Positions 23,419-31,100 of a DNA stretch of 64,000 nucleotides are shown piece after piece; the stretch's first letter is position 1, and every line of letters begins with the position of its first letter. The position numbers and the translations under genes are program-made. This stretch comes from Rhizobium sophorae (GTDB taxonomy: Bacteria > Pseudomonadota > Alphaproteobacteria > Rhizobiales > Rhizobiaceae), in contig NZ_JABFCN010000003.1 in the NCBI RefSeq assembly GCF_013087515.1, positions 1 through 64,000 of the forward strand. The letters are read 5' to 3'. The notes beneath the pieces are model-generated. The model ran no database searches and was not told the DNA's origin. It saw only the letters and a list, made by a program, of their open reading frames with translations.

Positions 23419-24711
23419 ATGAGCATTTTTGGAAGCATGAAAACCGCCGTCTCTGGCATGAGTGCACAGGCAAACCGGCTGAGCACGGTTTCCGACAATA
23501 TCGCAAACGCGAATACCACCGGCTACAAGGCCGTTTCCACGTCCTTTTCGTCGCTGGTCCTGCCGTCTTCCTCGGGCAATTACAATTCGGGCGGCGTTCA
23601 GACATCCGTGCGCCAGGCGATTTCCCAACAGGGCGACATTTCCTATACGACTTCGGCCTACGACCTAGCGATCTCGGGAGACGGGTTCTTCATCGTGGAA
23701 AGCGCCGACGGCACGCCTGTGCTCACCCGGGCCGGCGACTTCTCGGTCGACAGCGACGGCAATCTCGTCAACGGTGCCGGCTTCACGCTCATGGGATATT
23801 CCTATGATTCCGGCGTGCCGGCGGTGGTCGTCAACGGCTTCGACGGCCTGGTGCCGGTCAACGTATCCCAATCGGGCTTGAGCGCCGTCGCTTCGAGCAG
23901 CGCCTATTTCAGCGGCAACCTGAATTCCGAAGCGACTGTCGTCACCGATACGACGACGCTGCCGAGCGCCAACACGGCAAGCGTCACCGACGACACGCAG
24001 AAGATGTCGCTGGTTGCCTATGACAGCCTCGGCGGCACCGTCCAGTACGACTATTACTTCACCAAGACCGGCGTCACGACGGATGCGAGCGGCGCGGTCA
24101 CCGGCAGCACCTGGGAGGTCGCGGTTTACCGCAATGCTGATGCAGCCACTGGCAGCACGACGTCCTTTCCCTACTCTTCCGATGCCGTGAGCGTTGCAAC
24201 GCTCTCCTTCGACGCCGGTGGCCAGCTGACCTCCGCAACCGATACCGACATCATCGATCCGGTGACGGCCAAGACGATTACCATGGACTATTCCGACTTC
24301 ACCCAGCTTGCTTCCGACTTCTCGGCGACGGGCTCGGCAGACGGCCAGGCCGCAAGTGCCGTAAGCTCGGTGTCTATCGGTGCGGACGGCGTGGTGTCCG
24401 TCTCCTATGCGAACGGCGCGACGAAGGCTCTCTATCAGATCCCTCTCGCGACGGTTGCCAGCCCCGACAATCTGACGCTGCTCAGCGGCAACGTCTACAG
24501 TGCCAACGGATTGTCCGGCGTCACGGTTACCGGTTTTCCGCAGACGAACGGGCTTGGCTCCATCCAGTCCGGCGCTCTCGAAAGCTCGAATGTCGATCTC
24601 GCCGGCGAACTGACGGAGATGATCGAGGCGCAGCGCAGCTATACCGCCAATTCGAAGGTGTTTCAGACCGGCTCCGATATCATGGATGTCCTCGTCAATC
24701 TGAAACGATAG
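23419..24711 (+). CDS. flgE: Flagellar hook protein FlgE
   Basis: A 430-residue hook protein. The N-terminus MSIFGSMKTAVSGMSAQ with the DNIANANTTGYKA rod/hook motif, the central ISGDGFFIV, and the C-terminal FQTGSDIMDVLVNLKR helix are all diagnostic. Length agrees with rhizobial FlgE. The middle domain is rich in Thr, Ser and Asp. The ATG at 23419 has AAAGGAA ahead. It leads a compact flgE-flgK-flgL unit (13- and 2-base gaps). The usual neighbours flgD, flaF, flbT, fliK or flagellin genes are absent from the window, so this could be a second, isolated set. Confidence 0.94.
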   Translation: MSIFGSMKTAVSGMSAQANRLSTVSDNIANANTTGYKAVSTSFSSLVLPSSSGNYNSGGVQTSVRQAISQQGDISYTTSAYDLAISGDGFFIVESADGTPVLTRAGDFSVDSDGNLVNGAGFTLMGYSYDSGVPAVVVNGFDGLVPVNVSQSGLSAVASSSAYFSGNLNSEATVVTDTTTLPSANTASVTDDTQKMSLVAYDSLGGTVQYDYYFTKTGVTTDASGAVTGSTWEVAVYRNADAATGSTTSFPYSSDAVSVATLSFDAGGQLTSATDTDIIDPVTAKTITMDYSDFTQLASDFSATGSADGQAASAVSSVSIGADGVVSVSYANGATKALYQIPLATVASPDNLTLLSGNVYSANGLSGVTVTGFPQTNGLGSIQSGALESSNVDLAGELTEMIEAQRSYTANSKVFQTGSDIMDVLVNLKR

Positions 24712-24724
24712 GGAGGGCGCCGGC

Positions 24725-26185
24725 ATGTCGCTCACCTCCGCCTTGAACAGCGTGCAGAATATTTTCAACAATACGGGCCAGCAAAGCAGCGTCATCTCGA
24801 CGAATATCGCCAATGTCGGAAATTCCGACTATGTGAGACGGGAGGCGTCGGTTACGACGTCTCTTTCCGGCGCCCAGGTCGTCAGTATCAGCCGGGCGCA
24901 GGAAACTGCTCTGCTTGCCCAGTATCTGCAAACGAATGCCAAGGACAGCGCCCAGCAGACGCTGGTGACCGGTCTCGAAAGCCTGAAGTCGCTGGTGGGC
25001 GGCAATGACTACGAGACCTCGCCGAGCACCTATCTCACGGCATTTCAGCAGGCGCTCCAGACATTCGCCACATCCCCGAGCAGCACGACCGCCGCGCAAT
25101 CGGCCGTGACCGCCGCGCAGGATCTCGCCAATTCGCTCAATACCGCAAGCGACGGCGTCCAGTCGATCAGAGCCGAGGCGGATGCGGAGATTGCCACACA
25201 GGTCTCCACCTTGAATACGCTGCTGTCGCAGTTCGAGTCAGCCAACAATGCGGTCAAGCTGGCGACATCGACCGGCGCCGATACATCCTCGTCGCTCGAC
25301 GAGCGTGAAAAGCTCCTGAAGCAGATCTCCTCGATCGTCGGCGTCACCTCCGCCGTGCGCGACAATAACGATATGGCGCTTTACACCTCGGACGGCACCG
25401 TACTGTTCGAGACCATCCCCCGAACCGTCACGTTCACCCCGACAGCGACTTACGTCGCGGGGACGGAAGGAAACTCCATCTACATCGACGGCGTTGCGCT
25501 CGACGCCGGCGAGGGATCGACGACGAGTGCCTCGGGCAGCCTGCAAGGGCTGCTGCAGCTTCGCGACGAGATCGCCCCGTCATTCCAGGCCCAGCTCGAC
25601 GAGATCGCCAAGTCACTCGTCCAGATCTTCTCGGAAACCGACGGCAGCACCAGCGCGCCGGGACTTTTCGTGTGGACGACGGCGTCAGGCGCAACCGGGG
25701 GAACACCTGCTGCTTCCGACGATACGACAGGGATCGCCTCCACCATCTCGGTCAATCCAGCCGTCGTCACCAGCGAGGGCGGCGATGCGACGAAGCTGCG
25801 CGATGGCTCCATCAGCGGTATCACCGATCTCAACACCTCGGGAGACAGCGGCTTCTCGGACAATCTCGACGCCCTGTATGAGGCGCTGACGGAACAGCGC
25901 TCGTTCTCTTCGGACGCCGGTCTCTCCACGAAGCAAAGCCTGACGGACTACGCCAGCGCCTCCATCGGCTGGCTCGAACAATATCGAAGCGACGCCACCT
26001 CGGCCTCCGAAACCACGGCTGCCGCCTTGTCGCGCTCCGACGAGGCCTATTCCAACGAAACCGGCGTCAACCTCGACGAGGAACTGACACTGCTTCTCGA
26101 CATCGAACAATCCTACAAAGCGGCGACAAAGATCCTGAACGTCATCGACGAGATGTTCCAGTCGCTCCTCGACATAGCGAGCTAG
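24725..26185 (+). CDS. flgK: Flagellar hook-associated protein 1, FlgK
   Basis: A 486-residue hook-filament junction protein. The N-terminal heptad region starts MSLTSALNSVQNIFNNTGQ and carries ISTNIANVGNSDYVRREA, the FlgK version of the axial motif. The central SLQGLLQLRDEIAPSFQAQLDEIA and the C-terminal NLDEELTLLLDIEQSYKAATK and VIDEMFQSLLDI are also typical. It forms the first junction ring on the hook after export by the flagellar type III system, without a cleaved signal. It is 13 bases behind flgE and two bases ahead of flgL. Confidence 0.94.
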   Translation: MSLTSALNSVQNIFNNTGQQSSVISTNIANVGNSDYVRREASVTTSLSGAQVVSISRAQETALLAQYLQTNAKDSAQQTLVTGLESLKSLVGGNDYETSPSTYLTAFQQALQTFATSPSSTTAAQSAVTAAQDLANSLNTASDGVQSIRAEADAEIATQVSTLNTLLSQFESANNAVKLATSTGADTSSSLDEREKLLKQISSIVGVTSAVRDNNDMALYTSDGTVLFETIPRTVTFTPTATYVAGTEGNSIYIDGVALDAGEGSTTSASGSLQGLLQLRDEIAPSFQAQLDEIAKSLVQIFSETDGSTSAPGLFVWTTASGATGGTPAASDDTTGIASTISVNPAVVTSEGGDATKLRDGSISGITDLNTSGDSGFSDNLDALYEALTEQRSFSSDAGLSTKQSLTDYASASIGWLEQYRSDATSASETTAAALSRSDEAYSNETGVNLDEELTLLLDIEQSYKAATKILNVIDEMFQSLLDIAS

Positions 26186-26187
26186 TC

Positions 26188-27234
26188 ATGAAAGCATCTT
26201 TTGTCTCATCATCGGCGATGCAGAATGTTTTGCGGCTCACCATCAGCCAGTCCCAAGACAAGCTGCAGCAGGCCTCGACGGAAGCGACCACAGGAACCTA
26301 CGCCGATATCGGCGTGTCCCTCGGCGCCGGCGCTGCAAAGTCGATCAATCTCACCAGCGCCATCGCCCAGGCCGCATCGTTCAAGATGAGCAATGCCGTC
26401 GTCGAATTGCGCATGAACGCATCGCAAACCGCTCTTTCGAGCCTCAAGGATGCTGGCGACAGCCTGGTGTCGAACCTGACCGCGCTCCAGGCGAGCCAGG
26501 ATACGACGAGCATCGCCGTTGCCCTGCAGACGGCGAGCGCCACGATTTCGCAGCTGGTCTCGACGGCAAACACGTCAGTCAATGGCGAATTCCTGTTCGG
26601 CGGAACGAACCTCGACAGCCAGCCTCTGACCGATCAATCCTCGGCGGTCTCGGCTACGATCGTTTCCGCTCTGAACGATTATGCAACCGGTCTCGGAAAA
26701 GACGTCAGCGAGTTGACCGGCGAGGAAATCGGCAGCTTCATCACCGACACGGTCGAGCCGATGTTCTCCGAGAGCGCCTGGACGGATGCTTCCGAAGGCT
26801 GGTCGGCCGCTTCCAGTACCGACATGACAAGCCGGATTAGCGGATCGGAAACCATCACCTCGTCGACCAACGCCAATTCCGAAGGCATGCGCTATCTGGC
26901 CCTCGCCTCCGTCGTCGTCTCTGCCCTTTTCGGCCAGGATCTCAGCTCCGACGCGCAGAGCACCGTCGCATCCAAGGCGATCGCCTATGCGGCGCAGGCG
27001 ACCTCCGGGATCGTGACGCAGCAAAGCGAACTCGGCCTCGCCCAGGAACGGCTCGAAAAGGCAAATGACGCGCTCGACGCTCAATCCACTCTGCTTCAGG
27101 GAAACCTCGTCGATCTCCAGGGCGTGGATACCTATGAGGCCTCGACGCTCGTCAACCAACTGCAGACGCAATTGGAAACGGCCTACACGCTCGTTTCGAA
27201 ACTCCAGAGCCTGAGCCTGGTCAACTATCTCTGA
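26188..27234 (+). CDS. flgL: Flagellar hook-associated protein 3, FlgL
   Basis: A 348-residue junction protein of the flagellin-like FlgL family. The N-terminal helix has SSAMQNVLRLTISQSQDKLQ and the first core ends NTSVNGEFLFGGTN, the typical FlgL motif. The C-terminal helix has LVNQLQTQLETAYTLVSKLQ. It links FlgK to the first flagellin subunits. It starts two bases after the flgK stop, so flgK and flgL are translationally linked. Confidence 0.93.
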   Translation: MKASFVSSSAMQNVLRLTISQSQDKLQQASTEATTGTYADIGVSLGAGAAKSINLTSAIAQAASFKMSNAVVELRMNASQTALSSLKDAGDSLVSNLTALQASQDTTSIAVALQTASATISQLVSTANTSVNGEFLFGGTNLDSQPLTDQSSAVSATIVSALNDYATGLGKDVSELTGEEIGSFITDTVEPMFSESAWTDASEGWSAASSTDMTSRISGSETITSSTNANSEGMRYLALASVVVSALFGQDLSSDAQSTVASKAIAYAAQATSGIVTQQSELGLAQERLEKANDALDAQSTLLQGNLVDLQGVDTYEASTLVNQLQTQLETAYTLVSKLQSLSLVNYL

Positions 27235-27245
27235 CGGATTGAAAA

Positions 27246-27620
27246 ATGCGGGAATTCAAGCAGTTGCAAATACCGGCCCTCACGAGGGAGCCCAACACGA
27301 CGTGTTCCGAAATCGTGGCGGAGGCGGCCTTCGCGCTTGCCTCCGGCATCATCGATACGATCCCCTTCGTCGGCAGCAAACTCGACGCGCAACAGCTGCG
27401 GGCATGGCCGCGATCGGGTGTCTTCACGGATGACGGCGTCGAGATGACCGGTACGCCCCCAGAAATATTCGAGCTTTGCGAGCTGCTGGCAGCCCACATC
27501 GAGAAAGGCACATCATTCGACGTTTTCGAGGTTTTCCACAAGATTGCACGCATCGACCGGCTGATCGACTGGCGCCACGGCGCCGTGCTGTCACCAGAGC
27601 CTCATCCGGTAACGCATTGA
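27246..27620 (+). CDS. Hypothetical protein downstream of flgL
   Basis: A 124-residue reading frame beginning 11 bases after flgL. No family is recognised. It contains predicted helices around LCELLAAHIEKGTSFDVFEVFHKIARIDRLIDW, cited here as the stretch ELCELLAAHIEKGTSFDV, and no signal peptide or membrane segment. No good ribosome site precedes the ATG, so expression may depend on read-through from flgL. In rhizobia flaF often follows flgL, but this sequence does not resemble FlaF. Confidence 0.5.
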   Translation: MREFKQLQIPALTREPNTTCSEIVAEAAFALASGIIDTIPFVGSKLDAQQLRAWPRSGVFTDDGVEMTGTPPEIFELCELLAAHIEKGTSFDVFEVFHKIARIDRLIDWRHGAVLSPEPHPVTH

Positions 27621-27775
27621 CAGGAGACGCAAAATGCCTTCCCAATGGCGGCGCGATCACGGCCGCGACGCCAGGAAGCATGGCATAGGCTGGTCTTGCA
27701 GACTGCTTGTCCGTTGCGGCAGTCTGGACTTTCCCATAGGGGAGACTGAGGACGTTTGCCGAAGGTCTGCCGGCA

Positions 27776-28669
27776 ATGGTCTTTCAGAGACCGAGTGTGT
27801 TCTTGATGTCGAAGCCGCGCGCGAAGCTACCCTTCTCCGAAGAGACCTTGCAGGCCATGCTGATCCGCGTGCTTCGCCCGCTGGTCAAGCTCGCACTCGC
27901 CTCCGGCTTCAACTTCATCTCTTTTTCGACCGTTCTTCGTCGCCTCTATATCGAGGTCGCAGAGAAGGAATTCGCGCTGCCGAACAAGAACCAGACGGAT
28001 AGCCGCATCTCGCTTCTGACCGGCATTCACCGCAAGGACGTCAACCGGTTGCGCGGACAGGTGCTTGCGGCATCCTTCCTGACCACCGGCGTTTCGCAGA
28101 CGAGCCGCATTCTCGCCAGATGGCTTGCCGATCCGTTTTATTGCAATGCGGAGGATCGGCCGAGTGCCCTGCCCCGGACCTCCAGCGACGGCGGTCCGTC
28201 ATTCGAGAGCCTGGTGAGTGACATCACCAAGGACGTCCACCCCCGCTCCATCCTGGACGACTGGCTGGATAAAGGCATCGTCGTTCTCGATCAGAAAGGC
28301 TGGATCCAACTCGACCTCTCATCGATCGTCCCCAATGCCGGTGACGAAGCCCGTCGGCATTATTTTACGCGCAACCTCCGTGACCATGTGCAGGCGTCGG
28401 TCATGAACCTGATGAACGAGCCTCCTCCCAACTTCGAACGCGCGGTCCATTATGACGGGATATCACCTGTTCTCGCCGCCCGGCTCGACGAGATCGCGCG
28501 TGCGGAAGGAATGGCGTTGCTCCTGAAGCTCAACAAGATCGCCCATCAGGCTATCAAGGACGACCCCGGCGGCAACAGCCGCTGGATTGCTGGGCTCTAT
28601 GTCATGACCGAGGAGGGCGAAACCGATCTTCAGGCAGACGCCGCATCCAAGACGGAGACGGACGAATGA
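27776..28669 (+). CDS. DUF6502 family protein
   Basis: A protein of 297 residues, or 287 if the in-frame ATG at 27806 (MSKPRAKLPF) is used. The first 110 residues look like a winged-helix DNA-binding region: LIRVLRPLVKLALASGFNF, then SRISLLTGIHRKDVNRLRG. This agrees with DUF6502. The rest is helical with no known motif. The upstream start has AAGG at about 12 bases; the later start lacks a clear site. Its stop overlaps the start of the DUF5666 gene by four bases, so the two are made together. A regulatory role is inferred only from the helix-turn-helix-like part. Confidence 0.75.
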   Translation: MVFQRPSVFLMSKPRAKLPFSEETLQAMLIRVLRPLVKLALASGFNFISFSTVLRRLYIEVAEKEFALPNKNQTDSRISLLTGIHRKDVNRLRGQVLAASFLTTGVSQTSRILARWLADPFYCNAEDRPSALPRTSSDGGPSFESLVSDITKDVHPRSILDDWLDKGIVVLDQKGWIQLDLSSIVPNAGDEARRHYFTRNLRDHVQASVMNLMNEPPPNFERAVHYDGISPVLAARLDEIARAEGMALLLKLNKIAHQAIKDDPGGNSRWIAGLYVMTEEGETDLQADAASKTETDE

Positions 28670-29751
28670 CCCCGTCGGCGATCTCGAGAAGGCAATTTCT
28701 GTTGGCCGGAATAGCGCTTCAGGTTCTGGGGCCCAAGATTGCCGCCGCGCAGCCGACGGGCACCAGCGATCACGGCATCGGCGGATCCGGACTTTCCATT
28801 CAGGGCGGCGGGGAGAACGAAGATCACGGCATCGGCGGAACGGGCATCGTCGGAACCATCCAAGGTTTTGGAAGCATCATCGTCAACAACATCCACATAC
28901 CGTTCAGTGCAACGACACCGATCGAAATCGACGGCCGACGCGTTCGCGCGAGCGCGATGAAGGTCGGTCATGTCGCCCGGGTGCTGCTGACGGGCAAGCT
29001 TGCCGCCCGCATCACGATCGCCAGCGAAGTCCAGGGCCGCATCGACCGGATAGACAAGACCGGCCTGACCATACTGGGGCAAACGATCGACACGACGGGT
29101 GTTGCGACGAAGGGCCTGCGCAAGGGCAAGCAGGTTGCCGTGTTCGGCATCCGCAAACCTGACGGTACGATCATTGCCCGGCGCATCGAGCCCCGCTCCG
29201 TTTCCGAAGGCGCCCATGTTCGAGGCATCCCCGTCAAGAGCAGCAATCGCGTCCTGATCGGCGGCCTTTCGCTTGGAAGCACGCATGGATACCTGGCCGG
29301 CAAGCAAACGCTCGTGCGTCTCAAGGCCGTCGCCGATCGATTGATCATCACGCGCATTCAGTCTGAACCCCTTGTCCCGGGCTTGAAACGCGGCATCGTC
29401 AACGTCGAGACCTTCCGGCCGACCGATAAGGACCGGCCGGGCGCGGGACCCAGAGGGTCCACGCCTTTCGGCTCGATGCCGCCATCTCCTGATGGTCATG
29501 GCTTCGTCGATGTCGGCGTGCGGGACTCAAGCAGAATGACCGGCTTTCCCGATGGACGCATTCCGGACGGCTTCGGTTCGAGACGTCCGGGGGGGCCTTC
29601 GGATCGACCGCCGCCCGATCATTCGCCCTTCGGCAGAGGCGGGCCGGGCCGAGATTTTTCCGCTCCGGACAGAGGCGGGCCGCCAACTCAGGACGGCCCG
29701 CCGCCTGGGCCGCCGCCCCCGGGCCCGGGTCCGGGTCCGGGTCCGCGCTGA
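28666..29751 (+). CDS. DUF5666 domain protein with Pro/Gly-rich tail, exported
   Basis: A 361-residue protein. The N-terminus has a twin-arginine-like SRRQFLLAGIALQV signal ending about residue 28 (AAA-QP), suggesting Tat export. The DHGIGGSGLSIQGGG and DHGIGGTGIVGTIQGFGSI segments are followed by several beta-rich units (about 60-250) of DUF5666 type. The last 110 residues are low complexity, ending in runs of PPPG and GPGPGP. It is cotranscribed with the DUF6502 gene, an arrangement I recall from other proteobacteria. The function is unknown; surface or periplasmic placement is inferred. Confidence 0.8.
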   Translation: MTPSAISRRQFLLAGIALQVLGPKIAAAQPTGTSDHGIGGSGLSIQGGGENEDHGIGGTGIVGTIQGFGSIIVNNIHIPFSATTPIEIDGRRVRASAMKVGHVARVLLTGKLAARITIASEVQGRIDRIDKTGLTILGQTIDTTGVATKGLRKGKQVAVFGIRKPDGTIIARRIEPRSVSEGAHVRGIPVKSSNRVLIGGLSLGSTHGYLAGKQTLVRLKAVADRLIITRIQSEPLVPGLKRGIVNVETFRPTDKDRPGAGPRGSTPFGSMPPSPDGHGFVDVGVRDSSRMTGFPDGRIPDGFGSRRPGGPSDRPPPDHSPFGRGGPGRDFSAPDRGGPPTQDGPPPGPPPPGPGPGPGPR

Positions 29752-29770
29752 AAACGCTGTCACTCCTACG

Positions 29771-29799
29771 TTGACAAATGGGAAATTTTCCCATTTATT
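29771..29799 (+). promoter_or_regulatory. Promoter with a palindromic operator in its spacer
   Basis: TTGACA (29771-29776) and TTTATT (29794-29799) are separated by 17 bases, a good sigma-70 arrangement. The spacer is almost fully filled by the 21-base palindrome AAATGGGAAA-T-TTTCCCATTT (29776-29796). A repressor bound there would shut the promoter completely. What it drives is either a short RNA ending at the hairpin at 29843-29883 or the small gene at 30036. Confidence 0.6.
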
Positions 29800-29805
29800 G
29801 TTCAT

Positions 29806-29892
29806 GCGAATTCTGCTGCGGGTGATTCCTGGGAGGGTTTGCCGATTGGCTAACGGGTCCGCCCCACACCCGCTAGCCAATCGTTTGATTTT
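29806..29892 (+). ncRNA. Candidate small RNA
   Basis: A short transcript is predicted between the promoter at 29771-29799 and the terminator-like hairpin at 29843-29892. No ribosome site with a credible frame lies in it. This is inference from the two flanking signals only. Confidence 0.3.
29843..29892 (+). terminator. Terminator-like hairpin downstream of the palindromic promoter
   Basis: CGATTGGCTAACGGGT pairs with ACCCGCTAGCCAATCG (16 positions, one mismatch) over a 9-base loop. It is followed by TTTGATTTTC. It could end the DUF5666 transcript or an RNA of roughly 85 bases started from the promoter at 29771. Confidence 0.55.
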
Positions 29893-30035
29893 CAATCGTT
29901 CTGAGACTGTCAAACCCCATGTTCCTGAGTCATCGCAGGAATGGCCGATCCCGCAGGTTGGATGGCGCCATCCGAACCAAAACGTCATCGCCCAAGAGGA
30001 ATCAGGAATTGTTTTTGCTGGAATGCGAACCGGAT

Positions 30036-30257
30036 ATGTCGGTGGAGATGGACGAACCGACCATCGTTGCAACCTGGGAAAACCGCGCTCAAATCATCGA
30101 AATTATGAGCAGTGCACGCACCATGAGCCAGGAATTTCAAGATCTTTGGAACAGCAGCGGCGGAAGGGGCCGGCTCAGCCAGGAAAACACGGACAGATTG
30201 GTCGAGCTCCTGCGCGAGATCGGCGCCCTGAACGAAAAGCTCCTGCGCTTGGCTTGA
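30036..30257 (+). CDS. Small hypothetical protein
   Basis: A 73-residue frame starting MSVEMDEPTIVATWENRAQ, taken from the ATG at 30036. The longer frame from 29919 runs through the sequence behind the hairpin with poor composition. The product is acidic, helical and soluble, with no known motif; the C-terminus VELLREIGALNEKLLRLA has coiled-coil character. The ribosome site (GGAATGCG) is weak. It may be transcribed from the promoter at 29771. No function can be proposed. Confidence 0.4.
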   Translation: MSVEMDEPTIVATWENRAQIIEIMSSARTMSQEFQDLWNSSGGRGRLSQENTDRLVELLREIGALNEKLLRLA

Positions 30258-30297
30258 AAGGCCTCTCGGCTATGAGCGCCAAGCATGTTTCGGGAAT

Positions 30298-30711
30298 TCA
30301 AAATTGCCATGGTGAAATCAACTCAAGACCTGTGGTCGCAAAGTCCCCCAGGTTTCGCGTCGCAAGTCGACCGCCATTAACCCGCGCAATAGCGGCTATC
30401 ATGCCATCCGGAGCCGACATTCCACGCCCTTGACGAGCAGCAAGGCCCATAATGTCGCCATAAGCAAGAGCTGCCTCTTCGGTCAGACCGAAAATCCGGT
30501 CCGCGAAGCGACGGCGCCAGTCGGACAGCCCCTGTTCGAGGCGTTCGGCTCGCTGATCGGGTCGGATCTTCTGGATACCAAAAGCTATTTCCCCAATAGT
30601 CACCGTCGGTAACGCCACTTCTGCATCATGACGGACCAGCCATGCAATCACGGCCTCGTCGGGCGACTTTTTTAGGGTTTCCGATATGACGTTGGTATCG
30701 AGAAAGATCAA
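30298..30711 (-). CDS. vapC: PIN-domain ribonuclease toxin (VapC type)
   Basis: A 137-residue PIN protein. Metal-binding acidic residues are seen in MIFLDTNVISE, TIGEIAFGI and MSAPDGMIAAIA with the later RNLGDF. It is probably an RNase that blocks translation when freed from its antitoxin. It starts at the ATG at 30711, overlapping the antitoxin stop by four bases. It resembles the toxin at 11513 but is clearly a separate copy, paired with a different class of antitoxin. Confidence 0.9.
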   Translation of the reverse strand: MIFLDTNVISETLKKSPDEAVIAWLVRHDAEVALPTVTIGEIAFGIQKIRPDQRAERLEQGLSDWRRRFADRIFGLTEEAALAYGDIMGLAARQGRGMSAPDGMIAAIARVNGGRLATRNLGDFATTGLELISPWQF

Positions 30712-30956
30712 AGTTCGATGCCCTTGTGTGCGTGCCTGTCCTCTTTGATAACTGATTCAAGGTCGATATCCGTGCCACTTTGCTGCAAAAGACGAGCATA
30801 GAAGGTCGTGGCTGCCTCGCGGCCGGCTTCCCGTATTTCATACGATTCCAGAGCCCGCTCAACGATGTCAGCTATTGAGCGATTTTCGCGCCGGGCAAGC
30901 CGATGCGCAAGATCGCGTGCCTTCGCACTGCGCACGGAAAGTTGAGGTTCAGCCAT
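30708..30956 (-). CDS. vapB: VapB-like antitoxin (Rv0623 type)
   Basis: An 82-residue protein. The N-terminus QLSVRSAKARDLAHRLARRE followed by SIADIVERALESYE matches the Rv0623/VapB type of antitoxin. The C-terminal part should bind the PIN toxin. The ATG at 30956 follows AAAGGAGA. Upstream on the minus strand lie TTGATG and TATATA hexamers 17 bases apart, and an inverted repeat (30994-31023) that overlaps the -35 element, fitting autorepression. Confidence 0.85.
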   Translation of the reverse strand: MAEPQLSVRSAKARDLAHRLARRENRSIADIVERALESYEIREAGREAATTFYARLLQQSGTDIDLESVIKEDRHAHKGIEL

Positions 30957-30993
30957 GTCGGTCTCCTTTCATCTGTATATAAACATCAGCCTT

Positions 30994-31023
30994 CTAGCCA
31001 TCAAGATGGCAACTGATGGCTAG
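30994..31023. promoter_or_regulatory. Operator of the second VapBC pair
   Basis: CTAGCCATCA and TGATGGCTAG form perfect 10-bp arms around a 10-base spacer. On the minus strand the inner part includes the TTGATG -35 element of the vapB promoter. This is where a VapBC complex would bind. Confidence 0.55.
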
Positions 31024-31100
31024 GTACCACAAGTATTCAGGCTCTTGATTTCTTCCGACATCGAAAATAATTAACCATATTTCAGTGTTCTTGCCAAATA

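Noticed and set aside
27634..28002. 122-codon frame with a good AGGAG site overlapping the DUF6502 gene
   Set aside because: The start region looks plausible, but most of the frame overlaps the DUF6502 coding region with shadow-like Arg/Ala composition; a very short leader peptide cannot be excluded.
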